A stretch of DNA of 51,240 bases from JBDRZD01 sp964623395. GTDB lineage: Bacteria; Hydrothermota; Hydrothermia; Hydrothermales; Hydrothermaceae. The notes beneath the pieces were generated by a model. The model searched no databases, was not told the origin of the DNA, and saw only the letters and a program-made list of their open reading frames with translations. A program made the position numbers and the translations under genes. Shown here piece by piece: positions 18,559-28,255 of this stretch (positions are counted from its first letter, which is position 1; the number at the start of each line of letters is the position of its first letter). The DNA is taken from the NCBI GenBank assembly GCA_964623395.1, contig CAZUSI010000001.1, forward strand, positions 1-51,240, read 5' to 3'.

Positions 18559-19254
18559 ATGGATAGGGGAGAAAAAATTTTTAATGAGGCAAAAAGGCTT
18601 TTTGAAAAGGGAAGAATTTGGGAAGCAATACCAAAATTAAAGGAAGCCATTAAAATACATCCTGATTATGCTGATTATCATAATCTTTTAGGCCTCTGCT
18701 ATTATACTGCGGGTCTTTTTAAAGATGCTATAAAAAGTTATGAAAGAGCTTTAAAAATAAATCCTGATTATATTGAAGCAAATATAAATATGGCGATTGT
18801 TTTAAACGATTTAGGAGAATTTGAGAAATCTTCAAAATATTATGAAAAGGCTGCACTTTTAGAAAAAGGAACCGGTGGCATCCCGCAAACAATTAGAAAC
18901 AATCTTGCAAATACTTATAAAAAATTGGGGGAAATATATTTTGAAATAGGTGAATATGACAGGGCTCTTGAAGAGTTTAAAAAAGCACTTGAAATTGCCC
19001 CAAATTTTATTGATATAAAGACATCGTTTGCTCATACATTAATTCAAAAAAATAATTATAAAGAAGCAGAAAAAATTTTAAAGGAAGTTTTAAATATAAA
19101 TCCAAAGTATAAAAGGGCATTTCTTTTGCTTGGTCTTGTTTATTATAAAAAAGGTGAAAAAGCAAAAGCAAAAAAAATATGGAAAACTCTTTTAAAGGAA
19201 TATCCTGATGATGTTAAAATAAAAACTTATTTAAATATGATAGGGGAGGAATAA
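18559..19254 (+). CDS. TPR-repeat protein
   Basis: This 231-aa protein consists almost wholly of tetratricopeptide repeats. At least five 34-residue units are visible, with the usual Gly/Tyr/Ala and Ala/Pro pattern (for example GLCYYTAGLFKDAIKSYERA and EIYFEIGEYDRALEEFKKAL). No signal peptide or membrane segment is seen, so it should be a cytoplasmic protein-protein scaffold; partners are unknown. It is the first gene after a candidate promoter and its TAA directly abuts the ileS ATG, so it is probably co-translated with ileS. The weak upstream purines give no clear Shine-Dalgarno. Confidence 0.88.
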   Translation: MDRGEKIFNEAKRLFEKGRIWEAIPKLKEAIKIHPDYADYHNLLGLCYYTAGLFKDAIKSYERALKINPDYIEANINMAIVLNDLGEFEKSSKYYEKAALLEKGTGGIPQTIRNNLANTYKKLGEIYFEIGEYDRALEEFKKALEIAPNFIDIKTSFAHTLIQKNNYKEAEKILKEVLNINPKYKRAFLLLGLVYYKKGEKAKAKKIWKTLLKEYPDDVKIKTYLNMIGEE

Positions 19255-22044
19255 ATGGAAATAAAGGATACCTTGAATCTTCCAAGAACCAGCTTTTCAA
19301 TGAAGGCGAATTTATCAAAAAGAGAAAAGGAGATAATAGATTATTGGGATAAAAATAAAATTTATTATAAACTTCTTGAAAGAAAAAATAAAGGAGTTTT
19401 TTTCTTACATGACGGTCCTCCATATTCAAATGGTCATATTCATCTTGGAACCGCAATGAATAAAATATTAAAAGATATAATAGTTAAATATTATTTTTTA
19501 AAGGGATATAAATCGCCTTATATTCCTGGATGGGATAATCATGGAATGCCAATTGAAAATGAGGTTATAAAAAATGATGAGGAATTAAAAAGAATTTTAA
19601 AGGATCCTGAAAATCTTAAAAAAATTGAAGTAAAAAAATTAATAAGGGAAAAAAGTAGGGAATATGCAAAAAAATGGACAGAGATTCAAAAGGAAGAATT
19701 TAAAAGGCTTTTATGCATAGGTGATTGGATAAATCCTTATCTTACAATGAGTCCTTATTATGAAGCAGAGGAGTTAAAATTCTTTTCAGAATTATTTAAA
19801 AGAGGATACATATATAGAAGTTTTATGCCTGTTCATTTTTGCTCTAACTGTCATACTGTTCTTGCAATGGCTGAAATAGAATATAAGGATAAAGAATCAC
19901 CATCCTTATATTTTTCAATGAATTTTAAAAAGGGTTTTCATTTTCCTTTTGATGAAGATGCAGAAGTTTTGGTTTGGACAACAACTCCTTGGACAATAAT
20001 TTCAAATCTTGGTCTTGCCTTCAATCCTGATTTCAATTATGTTCTTGTTAGAGTTAATAATAAAAAATATATACTTGCAGAAGAAACAATTGAAAGGGTA
20101 AAAGAAGAACTTAAATGGGGAAATTTTGAAATTTTAAAAGGGGAAAAAGGTATTATTTTTGAAAATAAGGAATTTTTACACCCATTTTTTGATAGGATTT
20201 CAAAAGGAATTCTTGCTGATTTTGTTACAAAAGATGTAGGTTCTGGAATTGTTCATATAGCACCTGGTCATGGTAAAGAGGATTTTGAAGTAGGTTTAAA
20301 ATATAATCTTGGAATAATTTCACCAATTGATGATAATGGAAAATTTACAGAAGAAGCAGGAATTTTTAAGGGATTAAATACAGATGAGGCGTCAGAAAAA
20401 GTTGTTGAAATTTTAGAGGAAAAGGGTAAACTTCTTAAAATTTCAAAAATAGTTCATAGTTATCCCCATTGCTGGAGATGTAAAAAACCACTTATATTTA
20501 GGGCAACATCACAATGGTTTTTGTCAGTTGAACATAGGGATTTAAAAAAGAGAGCAATCTCAGAAATAGATAATATAAGATGGATTCCTGATTTAAGTAT
20601 AAATAGGATAAAATCAGCAGTTTCAGAAAGACCTGATTGGTGTATTTCAAGACAGAGGGCATGGGGTGTTTTTATTCCTGCTTTAAGATGTAAAGATTGT
20701 AATAATGTTTTTATTGAACCTGAAGTTGTTGATAAACTTTCAGAAATGGTAAGAGAGGGTGAGCATGATGCATGGCTTTTAAAGGATTTAAAGGAGTTTG
20801 GAGAAAATTTGAAATGTAATAAATGTTCTTCAAGGAATCTTGAAAAGGAATTTGATATACTTGATGTATGGATTGATTCGGGTCTTTCAAGTATTATAGT
20901 TAGTAATGAAAGGGGACTTACATGGCCCTCTGATGTATATATAGAAGGACCTGACCAACATAGGGGATGGTTTAATGCAAGTTTAATACTTGGTGTTGCT
21001 TTAAAGGAGAAAAGTCCTTATAAAATATGTATAACTCATGGCTGGACACTTGATGAAAAAGGGAGGGCAATGCATAAATCTCTTGGTAATGTTATAGACC
21101 CTATGGAAGTTGCAAATAAATATGGAGCAGAAATTTTGAGGATATGGGCATCCTCCTCAGAATACACACAGGATGTAAGACTTTCAGATGAAATTCTTGA
21201 GAGAAATGTTGAAATATATAGAAAGATAAGAAATACTTATAGATTTATAATTGCAAACCTTTATGATTTTGATCCTTCTTTTAGTATTCCCTTTGAAAAT
21301 ATGCTTCCCTTAGATAAATATATTCTTTCACTCCTTAAAATAAGAAGAGAAAAATGGATAGAATTTTATGAGAATTTTGAATTTCATAAATTTTTTAAAG
21401 ATTATTATAATTTCTGTTCAGTTGATTTATCCTCTTTTTATCTTGATGCATTAAAGGATAGACTTTATGTCTCTTATCCTGACGGAATTGAAAGGAAAAG
21501 TGCACAAACTGCCCTTTATCATATTTTAAAGGAACTTTTAATTTTTGCATCCCCAATTTTAAGTTTTACATGTGAAGAGGCATATTCAAAAATAAAAGGT
21601 AAAAAAGAGGAAAGTATTTTCTTTGAAGAGATAAAGGAATTTAACTTTTATGATGAAGAAATTTATAAGGATTTTGAAGAGATAATAAAAATAAGAGATT
21701 TGGCACTTAAAGCACTTGAAAATGTGAGGCAAAAAGATTTAATAGGAAGTTCTCTTGAAGCAAATTTATATTTTGATGGAAAAATTGATATTCTTTTAAA
21801 ATATAAAGAATATTTAAAGGAAATATTTATAGTTTCAGGTGTATTTTTTGGTAAACCAGGTGATTTTTTAGAAAGTATTTATGATGAAAAAATGAATATA
21901 AGTGTTTATGTAAGTAGAGCAAAAGGAGAAAAATGTGTAAGATGCTGGATGTATTCTGAAAATATTAAAAGGGATGAATTTGGAAATTTATGTGAAAGAT
22001 GCTATGAAATTATTAATAAATTAAAAGGGGCAAAAAATGAATGA
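19255..22044 (+). CDS. ileS: Isoleucyl-tRNA synthetase
   Basis: This bacterial type-I IleRS of 929 aa charges tRNA-Ile and edits valine. The class I HIGH motif is at residues 61-65 as HIHLG after DGPPYSNG. The editing domain has the WTTTPWT motif. The catalytic loop equivalent to KMSKS reads AMHKS near residues 606-610 (GRAMHKSLGN). A C-terminal zinc finger (CVRCW...CERC, about 893-916) is the one found in bacterial IleRS. GGGGAGG sits just before the ATG and the gene starts at the TPR stop codon. It overlaps the DksA/TraR-like gene by 8 bp. The altered KMSKS is the only departure from a textbook sequence. Confidence 0.97.
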   Translation: MEIKDTLNLPRTSFSMKANLSKREKEIIDYWDKNKIYYKLLERKNKGVFFLHDGPPYSNGHIHLGTAMNKILKDIIVKYYFLKGYKSPYIPGWDNHGMPIENEVIKNDEELKRILKDPENLKKIEVKKLIREKSREYAKKWTEIQKEEFKRLLCIGDWINPYLTMSPYYEAEELKFFSELFKRGYIYRSFMPVHFCSNCHTVLAMAEIEYKDKESPSLYFSMNFKKGFHFPFDEDAEVLVWTTTPWTIISNLGLAFNPDFNYVLVRVNNKKYILAEETIERVKEELKWGNFEILKGEKGIIFENKEFLHPFFDRISKGILADFVTKDVGSGIVHIAPGHGKEDFEVGLKYNLGIISPIDDNGKFTEEAGIFKGLNTDEASEKVVEILEEKGKLLKISKIVHSYPHCWRCKKPLIFRATSQWFLSVEHRDLKKRAISEIDNIRWIPDLSINRIKSAVSERPDWCISRQRAWGVFIPALRCKDCNNVFIEPEVVDKLSEMVREGEHDAWLLKDLKEFGENLKCNKCSSRNLEKEFDILDVWIDSGLSSIIVSNERGLTWPSDVYIEGPDQHRGWFNASLILGVALKEKSPYKICITHGWTLDEKGRAMHKSLGNVIDPMEVANKYGAEILRIWASSSEYTQDVRLSDEILERNVEIYRKIRNTYRFIIANLYDFDPSFSIPFENMLPLDKYILSLLKIRREKWIEFYENFEFHKFFKDYYNFCSVDLSSFYLDALKDRLYVSYPDGIERKSAQTALYHILKELLIFASPILSFTCEEAYSKIKGKKEESIFFEEIKEFNFYDEEIYKDFEEIIKIRDLALKALENVRQKDLIGSSLEANLYFDGKIDILLKYKEYLKEIFIVSGVFFGKPGDFLESIYDEKMNISVYVSRAKGEKCVRCWMYSENIKRDEFGNLCERCYEIINKLKGAKNE

Positions 22045-22420
22045 GAGAACATTAAATTCTTTAAAAAAGAAATTATTAATGGAAAAAGAAAAACTCTTAA
22101 AGATATTAAGGAAATCAGAGGAAAAACTTAAAGAAGATGTTTTTGAGAAGACGGGTGATAGAAAGTTTTCTTATCATCTTGCAGATATGGCATCTGATGA
22201 GGAATTTGTTGAAGAAATGTCAATTTTAGCAACACAGGCACATAGAAGATTAAAAGAAGTTGAAGATGCTCTTTTAAGAATTGAAAGAGGAGAATATGGG
22301 AAATGTTTTAAATGTGAAAAAAATATAGAAATTTCAAGATTGAGGGCTGTTCCATATGCAAAATATTGTCTTAAATGTCAAGAAGAAATTGAAAGAAAAA
22401 GTGGTTTTATCAAGGAGTAA
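22037..22420 (+). CDS. DksA/TraR-family C4 zinc-finger protein
   Basis: This 127-aa protein has a helical coiled-coil N-terminus and a C-terminal zinc finger CFKC...CLKC (about 93-115) within GEYGKCFKCEKNIEISRLRAVPYAKYC, the signature of the DksA/TraR family. Members bind the RNA polymerase secondary channel and tune transcription. The acidic tip expected in true DksA (DxxDxA) appears as DMASDEEFVEE, so a DksA-like role is possible. It overlaps ileS by 8 bp and the lspA start by 20 bp. I leave out a gene symbol because members are not all DksA orthologs. Confidence 0.9.
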   Translation: MNERTLNSLKKKLLMEKEKLLKILRKSEEKLKEDVFEKTGDRKFSYHLADMASDEEFVEEMSILATQAHRRLKEVEDALLRIERGEYGKCFKCEKNIEISRLRAVPYAKYCLKCQEEIERKSGFIKE

Positions 22421-22871
22421 ATTTTTAATCTTTTTAGGAATAAGTTTATTTGTAATTTTAATTGACCAAACTTTAAAATATTTTGTGGCAAAAAACTTAC
22501 CTTATGGCAAACCTTTAAAAATTATGGGAAACTATTTATGGATTACATATATTAAAAATCCTTTTGGTGTTTGGGGAATAAAATTTCCAAAATGGTTCCC
22601 CTATGAACTTATTGCCTTTTTAATAATAATCCTTTTAATCATTTTTCTTATTTTAGAAAAGAAAAAAATTTATGTTTTATCCTATTCTTTTTTATTTGGT
22701 GGTGCAATTGGTAATCTTATTGATAGATTAAGGTTTAAAGCAGTTGTTGATTTTATAGATGTTGGAATTTCAGAAAATTTAAGATGGCCTATCTTTAACA
22801 TTGCTGATTCATCAATCACAATAGGAATAATTCTTCTTTTTTTAATTCCATTAATTTTTGAAAGGAAATGA
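22401..22871 (+). CDS. lspA: Lipoprotein signal peptidase (signal peptidase II)
   Basis: This inner-membrane aspartyl protease cleaves the signal peptide of lipidated prolipoproteins. Four hydrophobic segments and the family motifs are visible: IDQTLKYFVAKNLPYG, the GGAIGNLIDRL segment with the first catalytic Asp and FNIADSSITIG with the second. I prefer the GTG at 22401 (about 156 aa) because LspA usually has about ten residues before its first membrane segment; an ATG at 22356 in the same frame would add 15 residues that overlap the zinc-finger gene. Its end overlaps the SprA start by 4 bp (ATGA). Lipoproteins and T9SS would both depend on this envelope function. Confidence 0.92.
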   Translation: MVLSRSKFLIFLGISLFVILIDQTLKYFVAKNLPYGKPLKIMGNYLWITYIKNPFGVWGIKFPKWFPYELIAFLIIILLIIFLILEKKKIYVLSYSFLFGGAIGNLIDRLRFKAVVDFIDVGISENLRWPIFNIADSSITIGIILLFLIPLIFERK

Positions 22872-25800
22872 ATTTTTTATTTCTTTTAATTAATTTATGG
22901 ATTAGCGATTCCCTTGAAAATAAAATACTTTCTCAATATATAAGAGATTCAACAAAATTAATTTTTGAAGAATTCTATTTAGAAATAAGTGGAGCAAATG
23001 AATTTATACATAAATTAAATGTTAAAAATATTGAAGAAGTAAAGGAAGAAAGAGAAAAAAGGATAAAAAATGAAGTTGTTTATAAAAGTATAAGGGATAG
23101 CATTTTTAAAAGAAAAATTGAAGAAACTGGTGGTCTTATTCCTGAAATTGATATTCCAATACCACTTCCAAAAGTTCTTGGAATGGGAGAAGGTGCTTCT
23201 GTTAAAATATCAGGTTCACAGGATATTTCCTTTGGTGTTTCGCGTGACCTTTATTCTGACCCAACAAAAATAAATTATTCAAATCTTCCCCAATTTGAAA
23301 TGAATCAAAAATTAAGGGTTAATGCCCTTGGAAATATAGGGAATAAAATAAAGGTAAATCTTGACCATGATTCAGAAAGGGAAGCACAGTATAAAAATAC
23401 TGTAAAACTTCAATATCAGGGTGATGAAGATGAGATTGTTAAATTGATTGAAGCAGGTAATACACAATTTTCCTTAGGAGGTGCACAAGGTGCAGGTGGT
23501 AAGGGTCTTTTTGGAATAAGAGGTCTTTTTGCTCTTGGACCTGTTTCTTTTGAAGGAATTTTATCAAGGGAACAGGGGCAGGCAAAAGAAATTGTAAAAA
23601 AACCAACATTTGCAAAAGAGGATACCATTTCCTCTGAAGATTTTGTTAGTGGAACATTCTTTAAAATTCCTGTTCCAGATGGTGAAACAATTGAAACATT
23701 ATGGGTATTTTATGACGATGCAGATAATTATAATCTTACAGGTAAAAGAAGGGCATTTTTATTTTTAAATCCAGAAAAAAAGGATTCCTTTATTGATACA
23801 CTTTCCTGGTTTAAAATTCTTGATTATGATAAGGATTGGTATTATGTAAGCGGTTTTAAAAATATAATAGGATTAAAAGATATAAGGATTGAAGGTAATA
23901 AGCAACTTGCTGTTTCATATATTACAAAAAGTGGTTTAAGAATAGGTTCTTTTAAAGATACAACAAATCCTGATACACTTTTACTTATAAGGAAGAGGGG
24001 GATAAAATCTAAAAAGGACGATACATGGTGGAATGAATTGAGAAATGTTTATTATATTGGAACAAATGTTGAATACATTAAAATTTATAGAATTACAACA
24101 GGTAGGGAACTTTTACCTTATGATGAAAATGGTAAAGACATAGTTAAAATACTAAATCTTGATCATAATAATGATGGATATATTGATGGTATTTTACCAA
24201 ATGGTTTTAAACCTATACAGATTCCCTATCTTATTTTTCCTCAAGAATTTCCCTTTATGGATGATTCCCTAAAAACAAAGGATACCACCATTTATTATTA
24301 TTCAAGGGAGGATTATGGAAATCATCCTGATTATGGTAAATACAAAATTGTTTTTAAATCACAAAGAAGGGAAGAAAAGATACAGCTTGATTATGGAATT
24401 TTGGAAAATTCAGAAGAAATATATTTTGGTGGAGAAAAATGGCAAAGGGGTAAGGATTATCAAATAGATTATGAAACAGGAGAACTTTTAATTTTAAATC
24501 CTGCTTATTATAGAGAACTTACAAAAGAATTAACAATAAGATATGAAGTTGGTCAAATTTTCCAACTTAAACAAAGAAGTTTAATCGGTTTAAAAAGCAC
24601 TTATGAAATGGGTAAAAATTTATCTTTTGAAAATATTTTTGTTACAAGAATAGAATCAAGCATTGATAGAAGACCAAGATTGGGTGAAGAACCTGTTAGA
24701 ATGGGTCAATATACAATGAATTTAAAAAGTCAAGCAAGCCCATATTTTTTAACAGAAATTGTTGATAAACTACCAATTGTAAAAACTGATAAGGAATCAA
24801 ATGTAAGATTTAATTTTGTTTATAATCAATCATTTCCAAATCCAAACATTTATGGTTCCGCTTATTTGGATGATATGGAGGCAGTTGAACAATCCTTTGA
24901 GTTTCCAAATCAATCTTTTTATTGGCAAAAGGGAGCACCACCATCTAATTTTTCCTTAAACAATCTATGTAAAAATATAATATGGGCAGCAAGAAATAAT
25001 TTGTTTAAAAAAGGAGATGTTAATCCAAATCTTCCAAAAGAAGAAAAAGATGACTTAATAACTGTTATGCAAGTTATTTATAAACCATTAAATTTTGAAA
25101 ATTTTGAATGGGCTTCTTTACATACACTTATTTCTTCTGAAGGATTCAATTTTTCAAAATATCAGTATTTAGAAGTGATAATTAAGGGAGATAAGGGAAT
25201 CCTTGGAATTGATCTTGCAACAACAATGAATGAAAATACTTTCTGGAGGGATAAAAATGGTAATTTAAAAGGAGATCCAGATAAACTTGATACTGAAGAT
25301 AAGAATAATAATGGACAGCTTGATTTTGGTGAAGATACGGGTTTAGATGGTATATTTGGAGAGGATGATAAGAATGTTTCTGGTGATGATGGAAATGATG
25401 ATTATAACTTAGATAAAATTGAAAAGATAAATGGAACAGAAAAAAATACAAGACTTGATAAAGAAGATCTTGATGGAGATGGAAGATTTAATGAACCCGA
25501 TAACCTTTTTGAATGTATTATAGATTTGGAAAATGATATTCCCTATTATGTAAGTCCTTCTGGTTTCAAAATTTATAGAATTTATTTAAATGATACATTA
25601 AAATTTAAAAAAATAGGAAATCCAGATTTAAGTAAAATAAAGTTTGGAAGAATATGGTTTTCAAATCTTACAAAAGAAGATACCTTTTATATTGTTTCAA
25701 TAAAAATTGTTGGGAATAGATATTTAAAAGATGGAATATTTAGTTTAAAAGATTCAATTCCTGTTGATACCTTGTATGAAAAATTTTATATAACAACCTA

Positions 25801-28255
25801 TAACAATAAGGAACATCCCTTTTATAAGCCACCACCAATGAAACTTGAAAGGGATCTTGCAACAGGTTTAGTTGAAAGGGAAGCATCAATTGTTTTTAAG
25901 TTTGAAAATTTAAAGCCCTTCCATTTTGCAAAAGCAACAAAAATGAATTATAGACCCGACAATTTAATAGTATCTTATGAAAAAATAAAATTGTGGGTAA
26001 GATTAAACGATTTTAATTTACCAAAACTTAAGTATTTTGTTATAAGATTTTATAGTGGTGGTGATACTTTAAACTATTATGAATATAGGGTGGAAATACA
26101 AAAAGGAGATTGGATTAATATTGAAATTGACCCTTATAAATTTTTAGATACAAAGAAAAGGAGACCAAAGGAAAAAATAGATTCTTTATACGAGAACCCA
26201 ATTTATCCTTCCTATTTTGTTAAAGGTAATCCAAACCTTCAAAATGTTTCAAAATATTCCTTTGGCATTTTAAATTTAACAGATGAGGAAATAAAGGGTG
26301 AAATATGGATTGATGAATTAAAGGTTTCTAAACCATTTACAAAATCTGCTTATAGATTTGAAACATCATTAAATACAAATTTTGCAGACCTTTTAACACT
26401 AAATTTAAGGTATGAGGATTTTAGAGCAGATTTTAGAGACCTAAATTATTCTTCTGGTTCCCTTTTAAGTTCTTCAAATCATTATTTATATGATGCTTCA
26501 GGAACTCTTTATTTAAATAAATTTATCCCTGCTGATGGTTTTAACATTCCTTTAAGGATTGGATTTAGAAGAAGTTATGAGCTTCCAAAATATATGCCCT
26601 CTTCTGACATAATATTAACTCCAAAAGAGAGTAAATTGAATAACACAAATAGAATGGAAAGAAGTATTTCCATTGATTTTTCAAAATCAGGTTCAAAAAA
26701 TAAAATATTACAGTATACAATTGATAGATTTTCTCTAAGCCTTTTAAGAGGTGAAAATTATTTAAGAAGTCCTTTAAATATTGATACATTAAAAAATTAT
26801 AGTGCAAGAACAAGTTATTCTTTGCCAATAAACTTTTCAGGATTTAAAATTTTTGGGCAATTGATAAATCCATTTCCTTCAAATTTAAATGCTTCCCTTG
26901 ATTATAGTGGGATGACTCAAAAAAGTTATGCTTTTCGCCAAAATGATTATATAAAAGAAAGAAATTTAAGAAGTTTTATTGGTAAAACCTCTTATGGAAC
27001 TTCATTTAGACCTTTAGGAAGTACAAATTTGAATTATACATCTTCTCAAACATATGATTTAAGAAGAGAAAAAATAACAGGAAATTTCTGGGGGGAAATG
27101 AATAACTTCTCCCAAAACTTTTCCATTAATTATTCTCCAACCCTTCCCTATATTCTTAGAGAATTTATAAATTCCTTTTCCTTTAACTATAATGCAAATT
27201 TCAATTCCTCAAGAAATACAAATATAAGTGATACAATTTTAAAGGTTCCATGGGATAATGTTTCATCAAATAGTTCTTATAATTTTCAGGGAAATTTTGA
27301 TTTTATAAAAATAATTGATAAATTTATATCTTTTGGTAAAAAAGAGGCAAAAGAAGGTTTCAAATTTTTAAAGAATATAAATCCCTTTAATTTAAGATAT
27401 GAAATATCAAATCAAAGTATTTATTACAGTTTAAGGAAATTACCCGATTATATTTATAGATTTGGTTTTAAACATGAAATTCCCTTTGATTCAACTTCTC
27501 CTTATTCCCTTTCTAACAATATAACTTCAAGTAAGGGATTTAATTTATCAACAGGACTCAATTTTAATATCTTTGATATAAATACAAGGTATTCCAATAA
27601 TTCAAGAATATCAAAATCCTTTAATTCTAAACCAACAAAAACTTATACAACACAGTTTCCATCACTTGACTTAACAATTTCACAACTTCACATGAATTTC
27701 CCATATTTTAAAAAATATTTAAGTTCTTTAAATTTTCAATCAGGATATACAAGACAAATTGAAAAGACAAAATCCTTTACTTCTCTTAACATAAATACAT
27801 CAAATAATTTTTCTCCTTTATTTGGTTTTCAAGGAAGAACAAGGAGCGGTATCGGGTTTAACATTTCTTATAATCTTACAAAAACTAATGGTGAAACAAG
27901 AAGTTCAACTGCAAGTTATAAATCAAATAGTGAGGTGAAAACATTTTCTGGTTCCTTTGATTTTTCATATAGTAATCCAAAAGGTGTAAAACTTCCCTTT
28001 TTAAAGGGAAATATTTTAAAAATTAAAAGTCAATTAAATGTAAATGTAAGACTTAATATTAGTAATACAAAATCAAAGACAGGAACAAGAGGTGACGAAA
28101 GGGAGACAAGAAATGTTGGAATTGATTTGAGTTATTCACTTACAAAAGATATAGTTGGAAGTGCTTCAATTGATTATATAAAAAATATTGATAAAAGAAC
28201 AGGAATTGGAAGTGGTTATTTCAAGTTTTTAATTGGTGCCTCCTTTAAATTCTAA
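22868..28255 (+). CDS. sprA: SprA/Sov-like outer-membrane T9SS translocon protein
   Basis: SprA (Sov in Porphyromonas) is the large beta-barrel through which T9SS substrates cross the outer membrane. This 1795-aa homolog starts with a hydrophobic signal sequence (MNFLFLLINLW). Residues about 148-205 carry the hallmark SprA segment (NALGNIGNKIKVNLDHD, then YKNTVKLQYQGDEDEIV, then IEAGNTQFSL). An Asp-rich, calcium-loop-like stretch lies near 800-880 (LDTEDKNNNGQLDFGEDTG). The last ~600 residues are Ser/Asn/Tyr/Phe beta strands ending in Phe, as in outer-membrane barrels. It is shorter than Bacteroidetes SprA (about 2400 aa). It overlaps lspA by 4 bp and nadC by 1 bp. Confidence 0.9.
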   Translation: MNFLFLLINLWISDSLENKILSQYIRDSTKLIFEEFYLEISGANEFIHKLNVKNIEEVKEEREKRIKNEVVYKSIRDSIFKRKIEETGGLIPEIDIPIPLPKVLGMGEGASVKISGSQDISFGVSRDLYSDPTKINYSNLPQFEMNQKLRVNALGNIGNKIKVNLDHDSEREAQYKNTVKLQYQGDEDEIVKLIEAGNTQFSLGGAQGAGGKGLFGIRGLFALGPVSFEGILSREQGQAKEIVKKPTFAKEDTISSEDFVSGTFFKIPVPDGETIETLWVFYDDADNYNLTGKRRAFLFLNPEKKDSFIDTLSWFKILDYDKDWYYVSGFKNIIGLKDIRIEGNKQLAVSYITKSGLRIGSFKDTTNPDTLLLIRKRGIKSKKDDTWWNELRNVYYIGTNVEYIKIYRITTGRELLPYDENGKDIVKILNLDHNNDGYIDGILPNGFKPIQIPYLIFPQEFPFMDDSLKTKDTTIYYYSREDYGNHPDYGKYKIVFKSQRREEKIQLDYGILENSEEIYFGGEKWQRGKDYQIDYETGELLILNPAYYRELTKELTIRYEVGQIFQLKQRSLIGLKSTYEMGKNLSFENIFVTRIESSIDRRPRLGEEPVRMGQYTMNLKSQASPYFLTEIVDKLPIVKTDKESNVRFNFVYNQSFPNPNIYGSAYLDDMEAVEQSFEFPNQSFYWQKGAPPSNFSLNNLCKNIIWAARNNLFKKGDVNPNLPKEEKDDLITVMQVIYKPLNFENFEWASLHTLISSEGFNFSKYQYLEVIIKGDKGILGIDLATTMNENTFWRDKNGNLKGDPDKLDTEDKNNNGQLDFGEDTGLDGIFGEDDKNVSGDDGNDDYNLDKIEKINGTEKNTRLDKEDLDGDGRFNEPDNLFECIIDLENDIPYYVSPSGFKIYRIYLNDTLKFKKIGNPDLSKIKFGRIWFSNLTKEDTFYIVSIKIVGNRYLKDGIFSLKDSIPVDTLYEKFYITTYNNKEHPFYKPPPMKLERDLATGLVEREASIVFKFENLKPFHFAKATKMNYRPDNLIVSYEKIKLWVRLNDFNLPKLKYFVIRFYSGGDTLNYYEYRVEIQKGDWINIEIDPYKFLDTKKRRPKEKIDSLYENPIYPSYFVKGNPNLQNVSKYSFGILNLTDEEIKGEIWIDELKVSKPFTKSAYRFETSLNTNFADLLTLNLRYEDFRADFRDLNYSSGSLLSSSNHYLYDASGTLYLNKFIPADGFNIPLRIGFRRSYELPKYMPSSDIILTPKESKLNNTNRMERSISIDFSKSGSKNKILQYTIDRFSLSLLRGENYLRSPLNIDTLKNYSARTSYSLPINFSGFKIFGQLINPFPSNLNASLDYSGMTQKSYAFRQNDYIKERNLRSFIGKTSYGTSFRPLGSTNLNYTSSQTYDLRREKITGNFWGEMNNFSQNFSINYSPTLPYILREFINSFSFNYNANFNSSRNTNISDTILKVPWDNVSSNSSYNFQGNFDFIKIIDKFISFGKKEAKEGFKFLKNINPFNLRYEISNQSIYYSLRKLPDYIYRFGFKHEIPFDSTSPYSLSNNITSSKGFNLSTGLNFNIFDINTRYSNNSRISKSFNSKPTKTYTTQFPSLDLTISQLHMNFPYFKKYLSSLNFQSGYTRQIEKTKSFTSLNINTSNNFSPLFGFQGRTRSGIGFNISYNLTKTNGETRSSTASYKSNSEVKTFSGSFDFSYSNPKGVKLPFLKGNILKIKSQLNVNVRLNISNTKSKTGTRGDERETRNVGIDLSYSLTKDIVGSASIDYIKNIDKRTGIGSGYFKFLIGASFKF

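Noticed and set aside
22356..22400. Upstream ATG extension of lspA
   Set aside because: It adds Lys-rich residues inside the zinc-finger gene; LspA usually starts nearer its first membrane segment. The exact start stays open.
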